A program made the position numbers and the translations under genes. A DNA stretch of 64,000 nucleotides from Sabulicella rubraurantiaca (lineage in GTDB: Bacteria > Pseudomonadota > Alphaproteobacteria > Acetobacterales > Acetobacteraceae): NCBI RefSeq assembly GCF_017355885.1, contig NZ_JAFEUU010000003.1, positions 248,001 to 312,000 of the forward strand, in the 5' to 3' direction. Positions 9,735 through 20,532 of the stretch are shown here, piece by piece; the first letter of the stretch is position 1; the number at the start of each line of letters is the position of its first letter. The notes beneath the pieces are model-generated. The model saw only the letters and a list, made by a program, of their open reading frames with translations, did no database searches and was not told where the DNA came from.

Positions 9735-9761
9735 TTGGCACTCGCGAGCAGAGAGTGCTGC
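9735..9761. promoter_or_regulatory. CIRCE operator, distal copy (HrcA binding site)
   Basis: TTGGCACTC, 9 bp, GAGTGCTGC: matches the CIRCE inverted repeat (TTAGCACTC-N9-GAGTGCTAA) at 15 of 18 arm positions. HrcA repressor binds CIRCE and releases it on heat shock. This copy lies just upstream of the -35 element of the groES promoter. Confidence 0.85.
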
Positions 9762-9769
9762 CATTTGTC

Positions 9770-9797
9770 TTGACTCATTCCGAAGCCTCTCCTAGAT
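9770..9797 (+). promoter_or_regulatory. Housekeeping promoter of groESL
   Basis: TTGACT (9770-9775), 16 bp, CTAGAT (9792-9797). It sits between the two CIRCE elements, with the proximal CIRCE covering the expected transcription start, which is the normal geometry for HrcA repression. Confidence 0.65.
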
Positions 9798-9799
9798 CG

Positions 9800-9826
9800 C
9801 TGGCACTCCTCGGCGGGGAGTGCCAA
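9800..9826. promoter_or_regulatory. CIRCE operator, proximal copy (HrcA binding site)
   Basis: CTGGCACTC, 9 bp, GAGTGCCAA. A second good CIRCE match, 65 bp downstream of the first (centre to centre), overlapping the predicted start of the groESL transcript and therefore probably present in the mRNA leader. hrcA itself is not in the window. Confidence 0.85.
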
Positions 9827-9861
9827 TACCGCCGGGGCCTGACCCAGGAGAGAGAACCGCC

Positions 9862-10176
9862 ATGAAGTTCCGTCCCCTGCACGACCGCGTCCTCGTCCGC
9901 CGCATCACGGCTGAAGAGAAGACTGCGGGCGGCATCATCATTCCCGACACCGCCAAGGAGAAGCCGCAGGAGGGCGAGGTCATCGCCGTCGGCTCCGGCA
10001 CCGTGAACGACAAGGGCGAGGTTCGCGCGCTCGACGTGAAGGCCGGCGACCGCATCCTGTTCGGCAAGTGGAGCGGCACCGAGGTCAAGATCGACGGCGA
10101 GGAGCTGCTGATCATGAAGGAGAGCGATGTCATGGGCATCGTCGAGACCTCCTCCGCGACCGCCAAGGCCGCCTGA
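9862..10176 (+). CDS. groES: Co-chaperonin GroES
   Basis: 104 aa. The heptameric lid of the GroEL folding chamber. The N-terminal [12 protein letters not shown], the mobile loop [19 protein letters not shown] and the roof loop are all conserved. ATG 9862 is preceded by AGGAGAG. It is the first gene of the groESL operon, 39 bp before groEL, behind a CIRCE-flanked promoter. Confidence 0.98.
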   Translation: MKFRPLHDRVLVRRITAEEKTAGGIIIPDTAKEKPQEGEVIAVGSGTVNDKGEVRALDVKAGDRILFGKWSGTEVKIDGEELLIMKESDVMGIVETSSATAKAA

Positions 10177-10212
10177 AGACCCCTTTCCCCCTTTTCCATT
10201 CCGGAGAACTGA

Positions 10213-11853
<1,641 letters not shown>

Positions 11854-11888
11854 GTTGGGGCGGCCCTTCGGGGCCGGTCCAGAAGAAG

Positions 11889-11917
11889 GGGCGGTCCGCA
11901 AGGGCCGCCCTTTTTTT
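11889..11917 (+). terminator. Rho-independent terminator of groESL
   Basis: Nine-bp stem (GGGCGGTCC / GGGCCGCCC, one G-U pair) with a GCAA tetraloop, followed by seven T residues, 35 bp after the groEL stop. Confidence 0.9.
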
Positions 11918-12039
11918 GTGCCCTCAGGCGCCGGGTGCGCGCTCCGCGCGTTTGGCCTGCGCGCCTCAGACATGGAGTGCGTGCGGAGAGGTTCCGAGCC
12001 GCGCGCCGGCCGCTTTGAAGCCGGATGCTGCGGGGAGCG

Positions 12040-15000
12040 CTATTTTCGGGGAGGGGATGCCTTCCGCCGCAGTCGCGCGAGCAACTCCTCGGCTGCCTCG
12101 GCCATGGCCTCGGGAGTCCTGCATTCGCGGCGCAGAAGTATCCGATCCTCCTTGCGTTCCAGCGGTGGCGACACCTCGGGCGCCTCGTCGGCGAAGCTGG
12201 CGGCCACGGCCTTCGGGCCCGCTTCCAGTCGCGTCGCCCCCAGGCGTCGCGCCCGCAGGCGCAGCCGGGAGCGGGTCAGTACCGCTTCCGCCGACTCGGG
12301 CAAGGGGCCGAAGCGGTCCTCCATCTCCTCCACCACCGCATCGAGCTCCATCAGGCGCTGCGCCGCGCCGATCCGCTCGTGCAGCGCGATCCGCAGCGCC
12401 TCCTCGCGCACGTAATCCTCGGGGATATGGGCGGGCAGGGGCAGGACCAGCGAGACGGGCGGTGCGTCCTCGCGCGCCTCGCCACGCGCTTCGGCCAGGG
12501 CGCGCTCCATCAGGTGTCGCGTCAGGTTCAGGCCGAGACGCCGGACATGCCCGGCCTGCTCCTCGCCCAACAGGTCGCCCGCGCCGCGCTGGTCCAGGTC
12601 GCGTGCCGCGATGCCGAATCCGGCGCCGAGATAGGATTCCTCCGCCAGGGCGCGCAGCCGCCGCGCCGCCGCTGGGGGCGGCTCGCCCTCCGTCAGCAGC
12701 CAGCACGCGCCCCGCTGCCCGCCGCGCCCCACCCGCCCCCGAAGCTGATGCAGCTGCGCCAGGCCGAAGCGCTCGGCGCCGCAGATCAGCATCGTCCCGG
12801 CACGCGGCACGTCCAGCCCGGTCTCCACGATGGCGGTGCAAAGCAGCACCTCCGCCCGCCCTTCCGCGAAGCGCAGCATGGCGTCGTCCGCATCGGCCGC
12901 CGCCATCTCGCCATGCGCCTCCGCCACGCGGAAGCGCGGCGCCACCTGCCGCAGCCGAGCTCGCATGGGTCCGAGATCCTCGATGCGCGGCACCACGACG
13001 AAGCTCTGCCCGCCGCGCCGCCGCTCCCGCCGCAGCGCCTCACCCAGCAGCGAGTCCTCGAGCGCCGCCACCGCGGTCCGCACCGGGCGGCGCCTCGCGG
13101 GCGGGGTTTGCAGCACGGACAGCGCCTGTAACCCCAGCATCGCGCCCTGGAGCGAGCGCGGAATGGGCGTGGCCGTCATGGACAGGAAGTGCGCCCCTTC
13201 CGCCAGGCTGCGCAGCACCTGCTTCTGCCGCGCCCCGAAGCGCTGCTCCTCGTCCACGATGACGAGGCCGAGCTGCGCGAAGCGCGTCGCCTTGGCCAGT
13301 ACCGCCTGCGTGCCAACCACGATGGGCAGCCGCCCCTCGGCCAGGGATTCACGGGTCTGCCGCGCCTCCCTCGCCGGGGTCAGGCGCGACAGCCCGCCCA
13401 CCGCGATTCCCAGAGGCGCGAAGCGGCGGCGGAAACTGTCCAGGTGCTGCCGCGCCAGCACCGTGGTCGGCGCCAGCACCGCCACCTGCCCGCCGGCCAG
13501 CGCCACGGCGGCGGCGGCGCGCAGCGCGATCTCCGTCTTGCCGAAGCCCACATCGCCGCAGACCAGCCGGTCCATGGGCCGCCCGGCCGCGAGGTCGCGT
13601 CCCACCTCCGCTGACGCTTCCTCCTGGTCCGGCGTCAGCTCGAAGGGGAAGCCGGCACAGAACCGGGCGTAGGGGCGGCGAGGCGGCACCCAGGCAGGGG
13701 CGCTCTGGCCCTCGCGCGCCCGCAGCGCGGCGACGAGGCCGCGCGCCGTCTCGGCCAGCGACGCCTCGGCCTCCGCCCGCCGCTTCGCCCAGGCATCGCC
13801 GCCCAGCCGGTCCAGCGACACGCCGCGCGACTCGGCGCCGTAGCGCCAGATGCGGTCCAGCTCCTCCGCCGGCACCAGCCGCGTCGCGCCGCCGTGGAAC
13901 TCCAGGCGCAGGCAGTCCATCCCCTCCACCGGCTCGATGCCCAGCAGCCGGGCCATGCCGTGCTCCTCGTGGATCACGAGGTCGCCAGGCGCGAGGGGCG
14001 CTTCCTCCACCGGCAGCCGCGCCTCGCGCGCGCCGCTGGGCGGCGGCAAGATCTCGGCCGCCGCGGCGACGAGCGTCCCATCGGCGGCGAAGGAGGAGCG
14101 CAGCGGACGCCGCAGCCAGTGCAGCGTGCCAGGCTCGGCCTCGCGCAGCGCCAGCCAGCCCTCTACCTCCGTGAGCGTCCCGAAGCGCGCGCGCAGAAGC
14201 CGGGCAAGGCGTGTGGCCCGTGCGCCCGCCCCCGCCAGGGCTACGCGCACGCCCGCGTCCAGCGCCGCGGCCACGGCATCGGCCAGCGCCGCCTCGGGAT
14301 CCTCGGCGCCCAGGAAGGAGAGGGGCTCTGCCTCCTCCTCGGGCCGCGGCAGCGGGGTGGCCCGGCCGAGCACGGATTTCCAGGCGGCGGGGTCGAGGAA
14401 GAGCGCTCCCGGCTCGCGCGGCGATTCCTCGCCCTCCTCCAGCCCGGCGGCGAGGCGCAGGCGGAACCCGTCCTCCGCCTCGCGCCAGAAATCCGCAGCC
14501 TGCTCCGCCACCTCCGGCTCCGCCAGCAGCACGGCCTCCGGCCACAGCTCGAAGGGCGAGACCAGCTCCCCGCCCGTATCCTCCCGTGCAGGCGGGAGGC
14601 ACAGGAACCCCTCCTCCGCTTCCGAGCGCTGCGTGTCCGGATGGAAGCGCCGGATGGCGACGATGCGCCCCTCCTCCAGCTCCAGCCGTTGCGGCAGGGC
14701 ATTGGGCAGGGCGGGGAACACGTCCAGCACGGCGGCGCGCAAGGCGAACTCGCCGGGGCTGTCCACCAGGTCATCGGCGGAATAGCCCAGCGCTTCCAGC
14801 GCCGCCGTCTCCACCGCATCGCCGGGGCGAAGCAGAAGGGGCGGCGGCACCTCCGCGGGCAGGCGCTGCAGCGCGGCAGCGGGGGAAAGGATCAGGAGGC
14901 GTGGCCCTGCCGCCGGGCGGCGCATCGCCTCCAGCGCTGCCATGCGCGCGCCCAGCAGGGCGGGCGAGGGCCCAAGCCGGTCATAGGGTGGCGTGTCCCA

Positions 15001-15159
15001 GCCGGGCAGGTGCAGCACCTCCACCCCCGCGCCCAGGGCGCGCGCCGCCTCGGCCAGCCGCGCTGCGCGCCCTTCCGAGCGAGCGAGGTGGATCAACCCC
15101 TCCGGGCCGGCGCGTTCGATCAACCGGGCCGCTAGCAGCCCTTCGGGGTCCAAGTCCAT
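12040..15159 (-). CDS. mfd: Transcription-repair coupling factor Mfd
   Basis: 1039 aa, about 100 residues shorter than the usual 1150. Mfd removes stalled RNA polymerase from DNA lesions and recruits UvrA. The order of parts is a UvrB-like N-terminal region, the RNA-polymerase interaction module, and a RecG-like translocase with Walker A GDVGFGKTE (about residue 536), DEEQ box VDEEQRFG (about 635) and motif VI GRVGRGGQRG, then the C-terminal regulatory domain. The shortfall appears to lie in the N-terminal half, where the spacing is compact and arginine/alanine-rich; the motor is complete. Stop codon is TAG. The gene stands alone. Confidence 0.93.
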   Translation of the reverse strand: MDLDPEGLLAARLIERAGPEGLIHLARSEGRAARLAEAARALGAGVEVLHLPGWDTPPYDRLGPSPALLGARMAALEAMRRPAAGPRLLILSPAAALQRLPAEVPPPLLLRPGDAVETAALEALGYSADDLVDSPGEFALRAAVLDVFPALPNALPQRLELEEGRIVAIRRFHPDTQRSEAEEGFLCLPPAREDTGGELVSPFELWPEAVLLAEPEVAEQAADFWREAEDGFRLRLAAGLEEGEESPREPGALFLDPAAWKSVLGRATPLPRPEEEAEPLSFLGAEDPEAALADAVAAALDAGVRVALAGAGARATRLARLLRARFGTLTEVEGWLALREAEPGTLHWLRRPLRSSFAADGTLVAAAAEILPPPSGAREARLPVEEAPLAPGDLVIHEEHGMARLLGIEPVEGMDCLRLEFHGGATRLVPAEELDRIWRYGAESRGVSLDRLGGDAWAKRRAEAEASLAETARGLVAALRAREGQSAPAWVPPRRPYARFCAGFPFELTPDQEEASAEVGRDLAAGRPMDRLVCGDVGFGKTEIALRAAAAVALAGGQVAVLAPTTVLARQHLDSFRRRFAPLGIAVGGLSRLTPAREARQTRESLAEGRLPIVVGTQAVLAKATRFAQLGLVIVDEEQRFGARQKQVLRSLAEGAHFLSMTATPIPRSLQGAMLGLQALSVLQTPPARRRPVRTAVAALEDSLLGEALRRERRRGGQSFVVVPRIEDLGPMRARLRQVAPRFRVAEAHGEMAAADADDAMLRFAEGRAEVLLCTAIVETGLDVPRAGTMLICGAERFGLAQLHQLRGRVGRGGQRGACWLLTEGEPPPAAARRLRALAEESYLGAGFGIAARDLDQRGAGDLLGEEQAGHVRRLGLNLTRHLMERALAEARGEAREDAPPVSLVLPLPAHIPEDYVREEALRIALHERIGAAQRLMELDAVVEEMEDRFGPLPESAEAVLTRSRLRLRARRLGATRLEAGPKAVAASFADEAPEVSPPLERKEDRILLRRECRTPEAMAEAAEELLARLRRKASPPRK

Positions 15160-15237
15160 GCGGGTGGCGAACGCGGCCGGGCAGGGGACGTTGAGCGGGG
15201 CGGGAAGCCGGGAGGTGGCCTCGGCCGTTCACGCTCC

Positions 15238-15549
15238 ATGAGACGCCGCATCCTCCTCCTCGCCGTCCTGGCCCCGTTGCCGGCTCTTGCCCAGTCCGGG
15301 GTGGGCGCGGCCCCGCCCATCGACCCGCCGCCGCGCCCCGGCACGGCCCCGGTGCCCGACCGCCGCTTCCCCACCAGCGCCGAGCAGGCCAACCCGCCCG
15401 AGACGCGCCTCATCCCCGCCGTGCCGGGCACGCGCAGCCCAACGCGCGGGTCGAGCTTCGCCGACCGCGATGCCAACCCGGAGCGGATGAACAACACGGA
15501 AGCGCTGCGGCCCGAGCCGGGCGTGTCCCTGACCGCGCCGCTGCGCTGA
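15238..15549 (+). CDS. Hypothetical exported proline-rich protein
   Basis: 103 aa. A clear signal peptide (MRRRILLLAVLAPLPALAQ, cleavage after AQ or ALA) is followed by about 80 residues rich in Pro, Arg and Gly with no cysteine and no recognisable fold, so the mature protein is probably disordered in the periplasm. Divergent from mfd (78 bp between starts). The function is unknown. The reading frame has the same third-position GC bias as its neighbours and the signal peptide argues that it is real. Confidence 0.55.
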   Translation: MRRRILLLAVLAPLPALAQSGVGAAPPIDPPPRPGTAPVPDRRFPTSAEQANPPETRLIPAVPGTRSPTRGSSFADRDANPERMNNTEALRPEPGVSLTAPLR

Positions 15550-15557
15550 TCCTGGCC

Positions 15558-15580
15558 GCACGAAGGCGCGGCCTTCGTGC
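15558..15580. terminator. Strong hairpin between convergent genes, possible bidirectional terminator
   Basis: Perfect 10-bp stem GCACGAAGGC / GCCTTCGTGC with a GCG loop, 8 bp after the stop of the exported-protein gene. There is no T-run on either side, so intrinsic termination is uncertain; the rest of the 147-bp gap is also rich in short GC hairpins. Confidence 0.35.
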
Positions 15581-15696
15581 CCCTCCAGTCGCCGGGCGCG
15601 CCGCATCCGCGTCGCTTGGCTTCGCCGCACTTGCGGCGGGCCGCCTTCGCGGCCTCGGCCCCTTGGGCCGCAGGCCTTGCTTTCAGGCGCGGTGCC

Positions 15697-17295
15697 TCAT
15701 CGCATCTTCTCGATGCGCACCTGGCCGTCCTGGCCACCCACCGGCCGTCGGATGGCAGTGGCGAAGCGGGCGGCGACGCGCGGATCCACCTCGAACTGCG
15801 TCTCGCGGCTGAGGATGCGGATGCGGCCGATCGCCTCACGCGTCACGTGGCCGCGCCGGCACAGGAAGGGCAGCAGCCATTTCGGATCGGCGCCGTCGTC
15901 GCGTCCCACATCCATGCGGAACCAGTTGCCGCCGCCCGTATGCTCGCGCCGCTCGCGCGGGGGCGGGGCCTGGCGTTCCGGCGCCTCGGCCAGTTCCTCC
16001 GGCGCGGGCAGGGGGGCGCGCAGCAGCTTCACGAAAGCCGAGGCCAGGGCGTCCGGGCTCGCCTCCGTGACCAGCTTCGCGGCCAGGGCGGCGTCGCCAT
16101 CCTCCCGCTCCTCGGCCAGCAGGGCCTTGGCCTGCACCAGCAGCCGCTCGGCATCGCGCGCGCGCACCGCCTCTGCGCCGGGCGCGGGCACGGTGGAGAC
16201 GCGCAGCTTGGCGCCTTGGAACAGGCGCTCGGCCAGGCGGCGGCGGTTGTGCGGCACCACCAGCCAGCTCACCCCCTTGCGTCCGGCGCGGCCGGTGCGG
16301 CCCGAACGGTGCAGCAGCGTCTCCGGGTCGCGCGGCAGCTCGGCATGCAGCACGAGGCCCAGATCCGGCAGGTCGATGCCGCGCGCCGCCACGTCGGTGG
16401 CGACGCAGATGCGCGCTCGCCCGTCGCGCAGGGATTGCAGCGCGCGGGTGCGCTCGGATTGCGACAGCTCGCCGGACAGGGCGACGGTGGGGAAGCCGCG
16501 CTCGGTGAGGTTGGCGTGCAGCCGGTTCACCGCCGCGCGCGTGGCGCAGAACACCATGGCGAGGCGAGGTTCCTCCAGCCGGAGGATGTTCACCACCGCC
16601 CGCTCCACCTCGTGCGGGGCGACGAGGCTGGCGCGGTACTCGATGTCGACGTGCTGGCGGCTTTCGCTGCCCACCTCGATCCGCAGCGCGTCGCGCTGAT
16701 ACTGCTTCGCCAGCGCCGCGATGGGCTTGGGCACGGTGGCGCTGAACAGCAGCGTGCGCCGCTCGGCCGGGGCGGCGTCCAGTATCGCCTCCAGCTCCTC
16801 GCGGAAGCCGAGGTCGAGCATCTCGTCCGCCTCGTCCAGCACCACGGCCTTCAGCGCCGTGGCGTCGAGGTTGCCGCGCTCGATGTGGTCGCGCATGCGG
16901 CCTGGCGTGCCGACCACGAGATGCGCGCCACGCTGCAGCACGCGCCGTTCGGCGATGGGGTCCATGCCGCCCACCGCCGCCGCGACGACGCCGCCGGCGC
17001 GCGCGTAGAGCCAGGTAAGTTCGGCGCGCACCTGCAAGGCCAGCTCGCGAGTGGGCGCGACGACCAGCGCGAGGGGCTGCCCCGCCCGAGGCAAGCGCGG
17101 CGCGCCGTCCAGCAGCTCGCCGGCCAGGGCGAGGCCATAGGCGACTGTCTTGCCAGAGCCGGTCTGCGCGGAGACGAGCAGGTCACGCCCGGCGGTCTCC
17201 TCCGCCAGCACGGCGGATTGGACGGGGGTGGGCTCGGCATAGCCGCGTTCGGTCAGTGCGGCGGCGAGATGTTCGGGCAGGGGCGGAAAAGGCAT
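15697..17295 (-). CDS. DEAD-box ATP-dependent RNA helicase with DbpA-type RNA-binding tail
   Basis: 532 aa. All core motifs are present: Q-motif region PTPVQSAVL, Walker A AQTGSGKT (about 42-49), PTRELA, TPGR, VLDEADEMLD, SAT, ATDVAARGID and HRSGRTGRAG. The C-terminal about 75 residues (GGGNWFRMDVGRDDGADPKW onward) form a DbpA-like RRM that in E. coli DbpA targets 23S rRNA hairpin 92, which suggests a role in ribosome assembly or cold adaptation. ATG 17295 starts at the conserved N-terminus; the frame is open further upstream. Confidence 0.9.
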   Translation of the reverse strand: MPFPPLPEHLAAALTERGYAEPTPVQSAVLAEETAGRDLLVSAQTGSGKTVAYGLALAGELLDGAPRLPRAGQPLALVVAPTRELALQVRAELTWLYARAGGVVAAAVGGMDPIAERRVLQRGAHLVVGTPGRMRDHIERGNLDATALKAVVLDEADEMLDLGFREELEAILDAAPAERRTLLFSATVPKPIAALAKQYQRDALRIEVGSESRQHVDIEYRASLVAPHEVERAVVNILRLEEPRLAMVFCATRAAVNRLHANLTERGFPTVALSGELSQSERTRALQSLRDGRARICVATDVAARGIDLPDLGLVLHAELPRDPETLLHRSGRTGRAGRKGVSWLVVPHNRRRLAERLFQGAKLRVSTVPAPGAEAVRARDAERLLVQAKALLAEEREDGDAALAAKLVTEASPDALASAFVKLLRAPLPAPEELAEAPERQAPPPRERREHTGGGNWFRMDVGRDDGADPKWLLPFLCRRGHVTREAIGRIRILSRETQFEVDPRVAARFATAIRRPVGGQDGQVRIEKMR

Positions 17296-17344
17296 GGCGC
17301 GGTTTACGCGGGTTCCCGCAGGGAGGGGAACCCGCGTCCTTCCA

Positions 17345-18514
17345 TCACGGCCGCAGGAAGACCTTGATGCAGCCGTCCTTCTTGTCTCGGAACGTGTTGT
17401 AGAGCCCCGGCGCGTCGTCCAGCGTCCCACGATGGGTAATCACGAAGGAAGGGTCGATCTCGCCGCGTTCGATACGCTCCAGCAGCAGCGGCATGTAACG
17501 CTGCACCGGGGTCTGGGCCATCTTGAAGGTGATGCCGCGGTTGATGGCGCTACCGAAGGGCACCTTGTCCAGGAAGCCACCATACACGCCGACGATGGAG
17601 ACGGTGCCGAAGTTCCGGCAGCAATGGATCGCCTGGCGCAGCACGTGCGGCTGGTCCGTCCCCATGAAGGTCGCGACCTTCACCCGGTCCACCGCCGCCA
17701 TGAGCGAGGAGGTGGGCGAGGGCTCGGTTCCCACCGCGTCGATGCAGGCATCGGCGCCCCGGCCATGGGTGCGCTGCATGATGGCGTCGTAGATGTCCAC
17801 CTCGCGGAAGTTCAGCGTCTCGGCCCCGGCCTGCTTCGCCATCTCAAGCCGCTCCGGCGTGTCGTCGATGGCGATGACGCGCTCCGCGCCCAGCAGCAGC
17901 GCCGAGCGGATGGCAAACTGGCCGACCGGGCCGCAGCCCCAGATGGCGATGGTCTCGCCGCCTTTGATGTCGCAGAAATCGGCGGCCATGTAGCCGGTCG
18001 GGAAGATGTCCGACAGGAACAGCGCCTGCTCATCCGTGATGTGGGAGGGGATCTTCAGCGGGCCGACATCGGCATAGGGGACGCGCAGATACTCCGCCTG
18101 CCCGCCCGGCACGCCGCCCAGCATGTGGGAATAGCCGAAGAGCGCGGCCGGGGAGTTGCCCCACAGCTCCCGCGCCATCTCGAAGTTGGGATTGGAGCGC
18201 TCGCAGCCCGAATAATAGCCCCGCGTGCAGAAGAAGCACTCACCGCAGGAGATGGTGAAGGGCACCACTACCCGGTCGCCCACCTTCAGGTTGCGGCATT
18301 CAGGGCCGACCTCGACCACCTCTCCCATCGTTTCGTGCCCGACCACGTCGCCGGATTTCATGGTGGGCATGATGCCGTCCATCAGATGCAGGTCGGAGCC
18401 GCAGATGGCGCAGGCCGTCACCTTGATGATGCAGTCGCGCGGCTGCTCGATCTTCGGGTCGGGCACGGACTCGCAGCGCATGTCCATCTTGCCGTGCCAG
18501 GTGATCGCCTTCAT
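17345..18514 (-). CDS. Zinc-dependent alcohol dehydrogenase (formaldehyde dehydrogenase-like)
   Basis: 389 aa. MDR-superfamily NAD(P)-dependent dehydrogenase. The catalytic-zinc cysteine is in CAICGSDLH, the [12 protein letters not shown] segment supplies the next ligand, and a structural zinc site is present as C-x2-C-x2-C-x7-C in [15 protein letters not shown]. The Rossmann motif GCGPVGQFA follows. The insertion around [24 protein letters not shown] is typical of the glutathione-independent formaldehyde dehydrogenase-like branch. Substrate not certain. It diverges from an SDR gene (85 bp between starts), so the two may share regulation. Confidence 0.85.
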   Translation of the reverse strand: MKAITWHGKMDMRCESVPDPKIEQPRDCIIKVTACAICGSDLHLMDGIMPTMKSGDVVGHETMGEVVEVGPECRNLKVGDRVVVPFTISCGECFFCTRGYYSGCERSNPNFEMARELWGNSPAALFGYSHMLGGVPGGQAEYLRVPYADVGPLKIPSHITDEQALFLSDIFPTGYMAADFCDIKGGETIAIWGCGPVGQFAIRSALLLGAERVIAIDDTPERLEMAKQAGAETLNFREVDIYDAIMQRTHGRGADACIDAVGTEPSPTSSLMAAVDRVKVATFMGTDQPHVLRQAIHCCRNFGTVSIVGVYGGFLDKVPFGSAINRGITFKMAQTPVQRYMPLLLERIERGEIDPSFVITHRGTLDDAPGLYNTFRDKKDGCIKVFLRP

Positions 18515-18599
18515 CGCCGCCTCCGTCCACTGTGACCGGGGCAACGCTGCCAGGGAGGGGGCGTTGCGGGGGAACCACTCCCTTGCAAGGAACACTGCC

Positions 18600-19382
18600 A
18601 TGAGCGGCAAGCCTCTCGCCCTCGTCACGGGCGCGTCCAGCGGCATTGGCCTCGAACTCGCGCGCATCGCGGCCCGGGAGGGGCATGACCTGGTGATCTG
18701 CGCCGACGAGGCACGCATCGAGGAGGCAGCGGCCGAACTGCGCGGCATGGGTGCCGAGGTGACGGCGGTGGAGGCCGACCTCGCGACGGAGGACGGGGTG
18801 TTTCGCCTCCATTCCGCGTTGGGGAGCCGGCGGGTGGACGTGCTCTGCGCCAATGCCGGGCGCGGGCTGGGCCATGCCTTCCTCGACCAGGACTGGAAGC
18901 AGGTACGCCGCGTCGTGGACACCAACGTCACCGGCACCATCATGCTGATCCAGAAGGTAGGGCGGGAGATGCGGCAGGCCGGTGGCGGGCGCATCCTCAT
19001 CACCGGCTCGGTCGCCGGCTACCTGCCGGGTGCCTTCCATGCCGTGTACAACGGCACCAAGGCCTTCATCGACAGCTTCGCCGCCGCGCTGCGCAACGAG
19101 GTGCAGGAGCACGGCATCTCCGTCACCTGCCTGATGCCCGGTGCCACGGAAACCGAGTTCTTTGAGCGCGCGGGCATGGAGGACACCAAGGTCGGCGCGG
19201 GGTCGAAGGATGACGCGGCCGCGGTGGCGGAGACGGGCTGGAAGGCGATGGTGAAGGGCGAAGGCCAGGTGGTGCACGGCCTCATGAACAAGGTGCAGAC
19301 CACCCTGGCCAATGTTACCCCCGCCGCGGTGCTGGCGCAGCAGCACCGCAAGCAGGCCGAACCCGGCTCGGCGAAGGAGTGA
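18600..19382 (+). CDS. SDR-family NAD(P)-dependent oxidoreductase
   Basis: 260 aa. Classical short-chain dehydrogenase: cofactor motif TGASSGIG (residues 10-17), NAG at 85-87, catalytic Ser137 and the Tyr150-x3-Lys154 pair in YNGTK. The C-terminal tail ([27 protein letters not shown]) resembles the DltE/YqjQ-like branch of classical SDRs. Substrate unknown. The next gene, a sugar kinase, starts 10 bp after the stop, so they are co-transcribed. Confidence 0.88.
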   Translation: MSGKPLALVTGASSGIGLELARIAAREGHDLVICADEARIEEAAAELRGMGAEVTAVEADLATEDGVFRLHSALGSRRVDVLCANAGRGLGHAFLDQDWKQVRRVVDTNVTGTIMLIQKVGREMRQAGGGRILITGSVAGYLPGAFHAVYNGTKAFIDSFAAALRNEVQEHGISVTCLMPGATETEFFERAGMEDTKVGAGSKDDAAAVAETGWKAMVKGEGQVVHGLMNKVQTTLANVTPAAVLAQQHRKQAEPGSAKE

Positions 19383-19392
19383 GGGAGACGGA

Positions 19393-20289
19393 ATGGCGCC
19401 GCCGCGCGTGATCTGCCTGGGCAGCGCCGTCACCGACCACGTGTTCCGGGTGGATGAGGTGCCGACCGCCCCCGCCAAGGCCCGGGCCGGCGACTACCGC
19501 TCCACCATCGGCGGCATGGCGGCCAATGCCGCCATCGCCGTGGCACGGCTCGGCGGGCGGGCCGCGCTGTGGGGAAGGCTGGGCGACGACCCGAACGGCG
19601 CGGCGGCGCGCGAGGCGCTGGAGGCGGAAGGGGTGGATGTCTCCGCCCTGCGCCTCTTCCCCGGCGCCCGCTCCCCTGTCTCCGCCGTCATCGTGGACCG
19701 GTTCGGCGAGAGGGTGACGCTGGGCTGGCGCGGCGAGAACCTGCCCACCGATCCTTCGTCCCTGCCGCTGGATTCTCTGGCGGAGGCCCAGGCGCTGCAT
19801 TGCGACCCGCGCTGGCCGGAAGCCGCCGCCCAGGCGCTGGACGCGGCGGGAGAGCACGGCATCCCCTCCGTCCTCGACGGGGAGCGAGGCGAGACGCGCA
19901 TCCTGCGCGACCTGGCACCGCGCGCCACCCATGCGGTGTTCTCCGCCCCAGGCCTCGGCAACTACGCCCCCGGCTTGCGCCCGGCCGAGGCGCTGCGTCG
20001 CGCGGTGGGGGAGGGGCGGACGATCCTGGCGGCCGTGACGCGGGGCGAGAAGCCGACGCTCTGGCTGCTCCGCGGCGAGGACACGCTGCGGGAGATGCCG
20101 GTCTTTCCCGTCCAGGCCAGCAACACCACCGGGGCGGGCGACGTGTTCCACGGCGCCCTGGCCCTCGCTCTGGCCGAGGGGCAGGAGCCGGAGGCGGCGC
20201 TGCGCTTCGCCTCGGCCGCCGGGGCACTGCGGGCGCGGGACGGGGAGACGCCACATCGCCCAGCCCTGGAGGAGATGCTGTACACCTGA
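19393..20289 (+). CDS. PfkB-family carbohydrate kinase
   Basis: 298 aa. Ribokinase-like fold with the N-terminal pattern ICLGSAVTDHVFRVD, the glycine-rich IGGMAANAAIAVARLGG and the C-terminal signature NTTGAGDVFHGALALALAEG, in which the Asp is the catalytic base and GAGD the anion hole. Overall the sequence resembles YihV/sulfofructose-kinase-like members more than ribokinase, but the substrate cannot be read from the sequence. It follows the SDR gene by 10 bp; oxidation and phosphorylation of one sugar or polyol by the pair is an inference. Confidence 0.85.
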   Translation: MAPPRVICLGSAVTDHVFRVDEVPTAPAKARAGDYRSTIGGMAANAAIAVARLGGRAALWGRLGDDPNGAAAREALEAEGVDVSALRLFPGARSPVSAVIVDRFGERVTLGWRGENLPTDPSSLPLDSLAEAQALHCDPRWPEAAAQALDAAGEHGIPSVLDGERGETRILRDLAPRATHAVFSAPGLGNYAPGLRPAEALRRAVGEGRTILAAVTRGEKPTLWLLRGEDTLREMPVFPVQASNTTGAGDVFHGALALALAEGQEPEAALRFASAAGALRARDGETPHRPALEEMLYT

Positions 20290-20334
20290 CCGACGTGCGG
20301 CAAAACCTGCGCATCCCCTGGAGGTTATCCCGCC

Positions 20335-20532
20335 ATGATTCGCATCCGCGTCGAGAACATGACCTGCGACGGCTGCGCCCGCGGCGTCGCCGCCACCCTG
20401 CGCGAGGCGGCGCCGGACGCCGCGGTCGAGGTGTCGCTCGACCAGCGCGAGGCGCGGGTGGAGGCACAAGACGCCGCCCCACTCCTGGCCGCGTTGCGGG
20501 ATGACGGATGGGAAGCGAAGGAGGTCCCATGA
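20335..20532 (+). CDS. Heavy-metal-associated (HMA) domain protein
   Basis: 65 aa, a stand-alone HMA domain with MTCDGCA (Cys11, Cys14), the Cu(I)-binding loop of CopZ/Atx1-type chaperones. Its beta-alpha-beta pattern is complete. ATG 20335 follows GGAGG by a normal distance. Its stop codon overlaps the next start (ATGA), coupling it to a DUF305 lipoprotein. No copper ATPase or CueR-type regulator is in the window. Confidence 0.85.
   Translation: MIRIRVENMTCDGCARGVAATLREAAPDAAVEVSLDQREARVEAQDAAPLLAALRDDGWEAKEVP

Noticed and set aside
18515-18599. EcfG (general stress) promoter between the alcohol dehydrogenase and SDR genes
   Set aside because: A GGAAC is present but no CGTT at the right distance on either strand.
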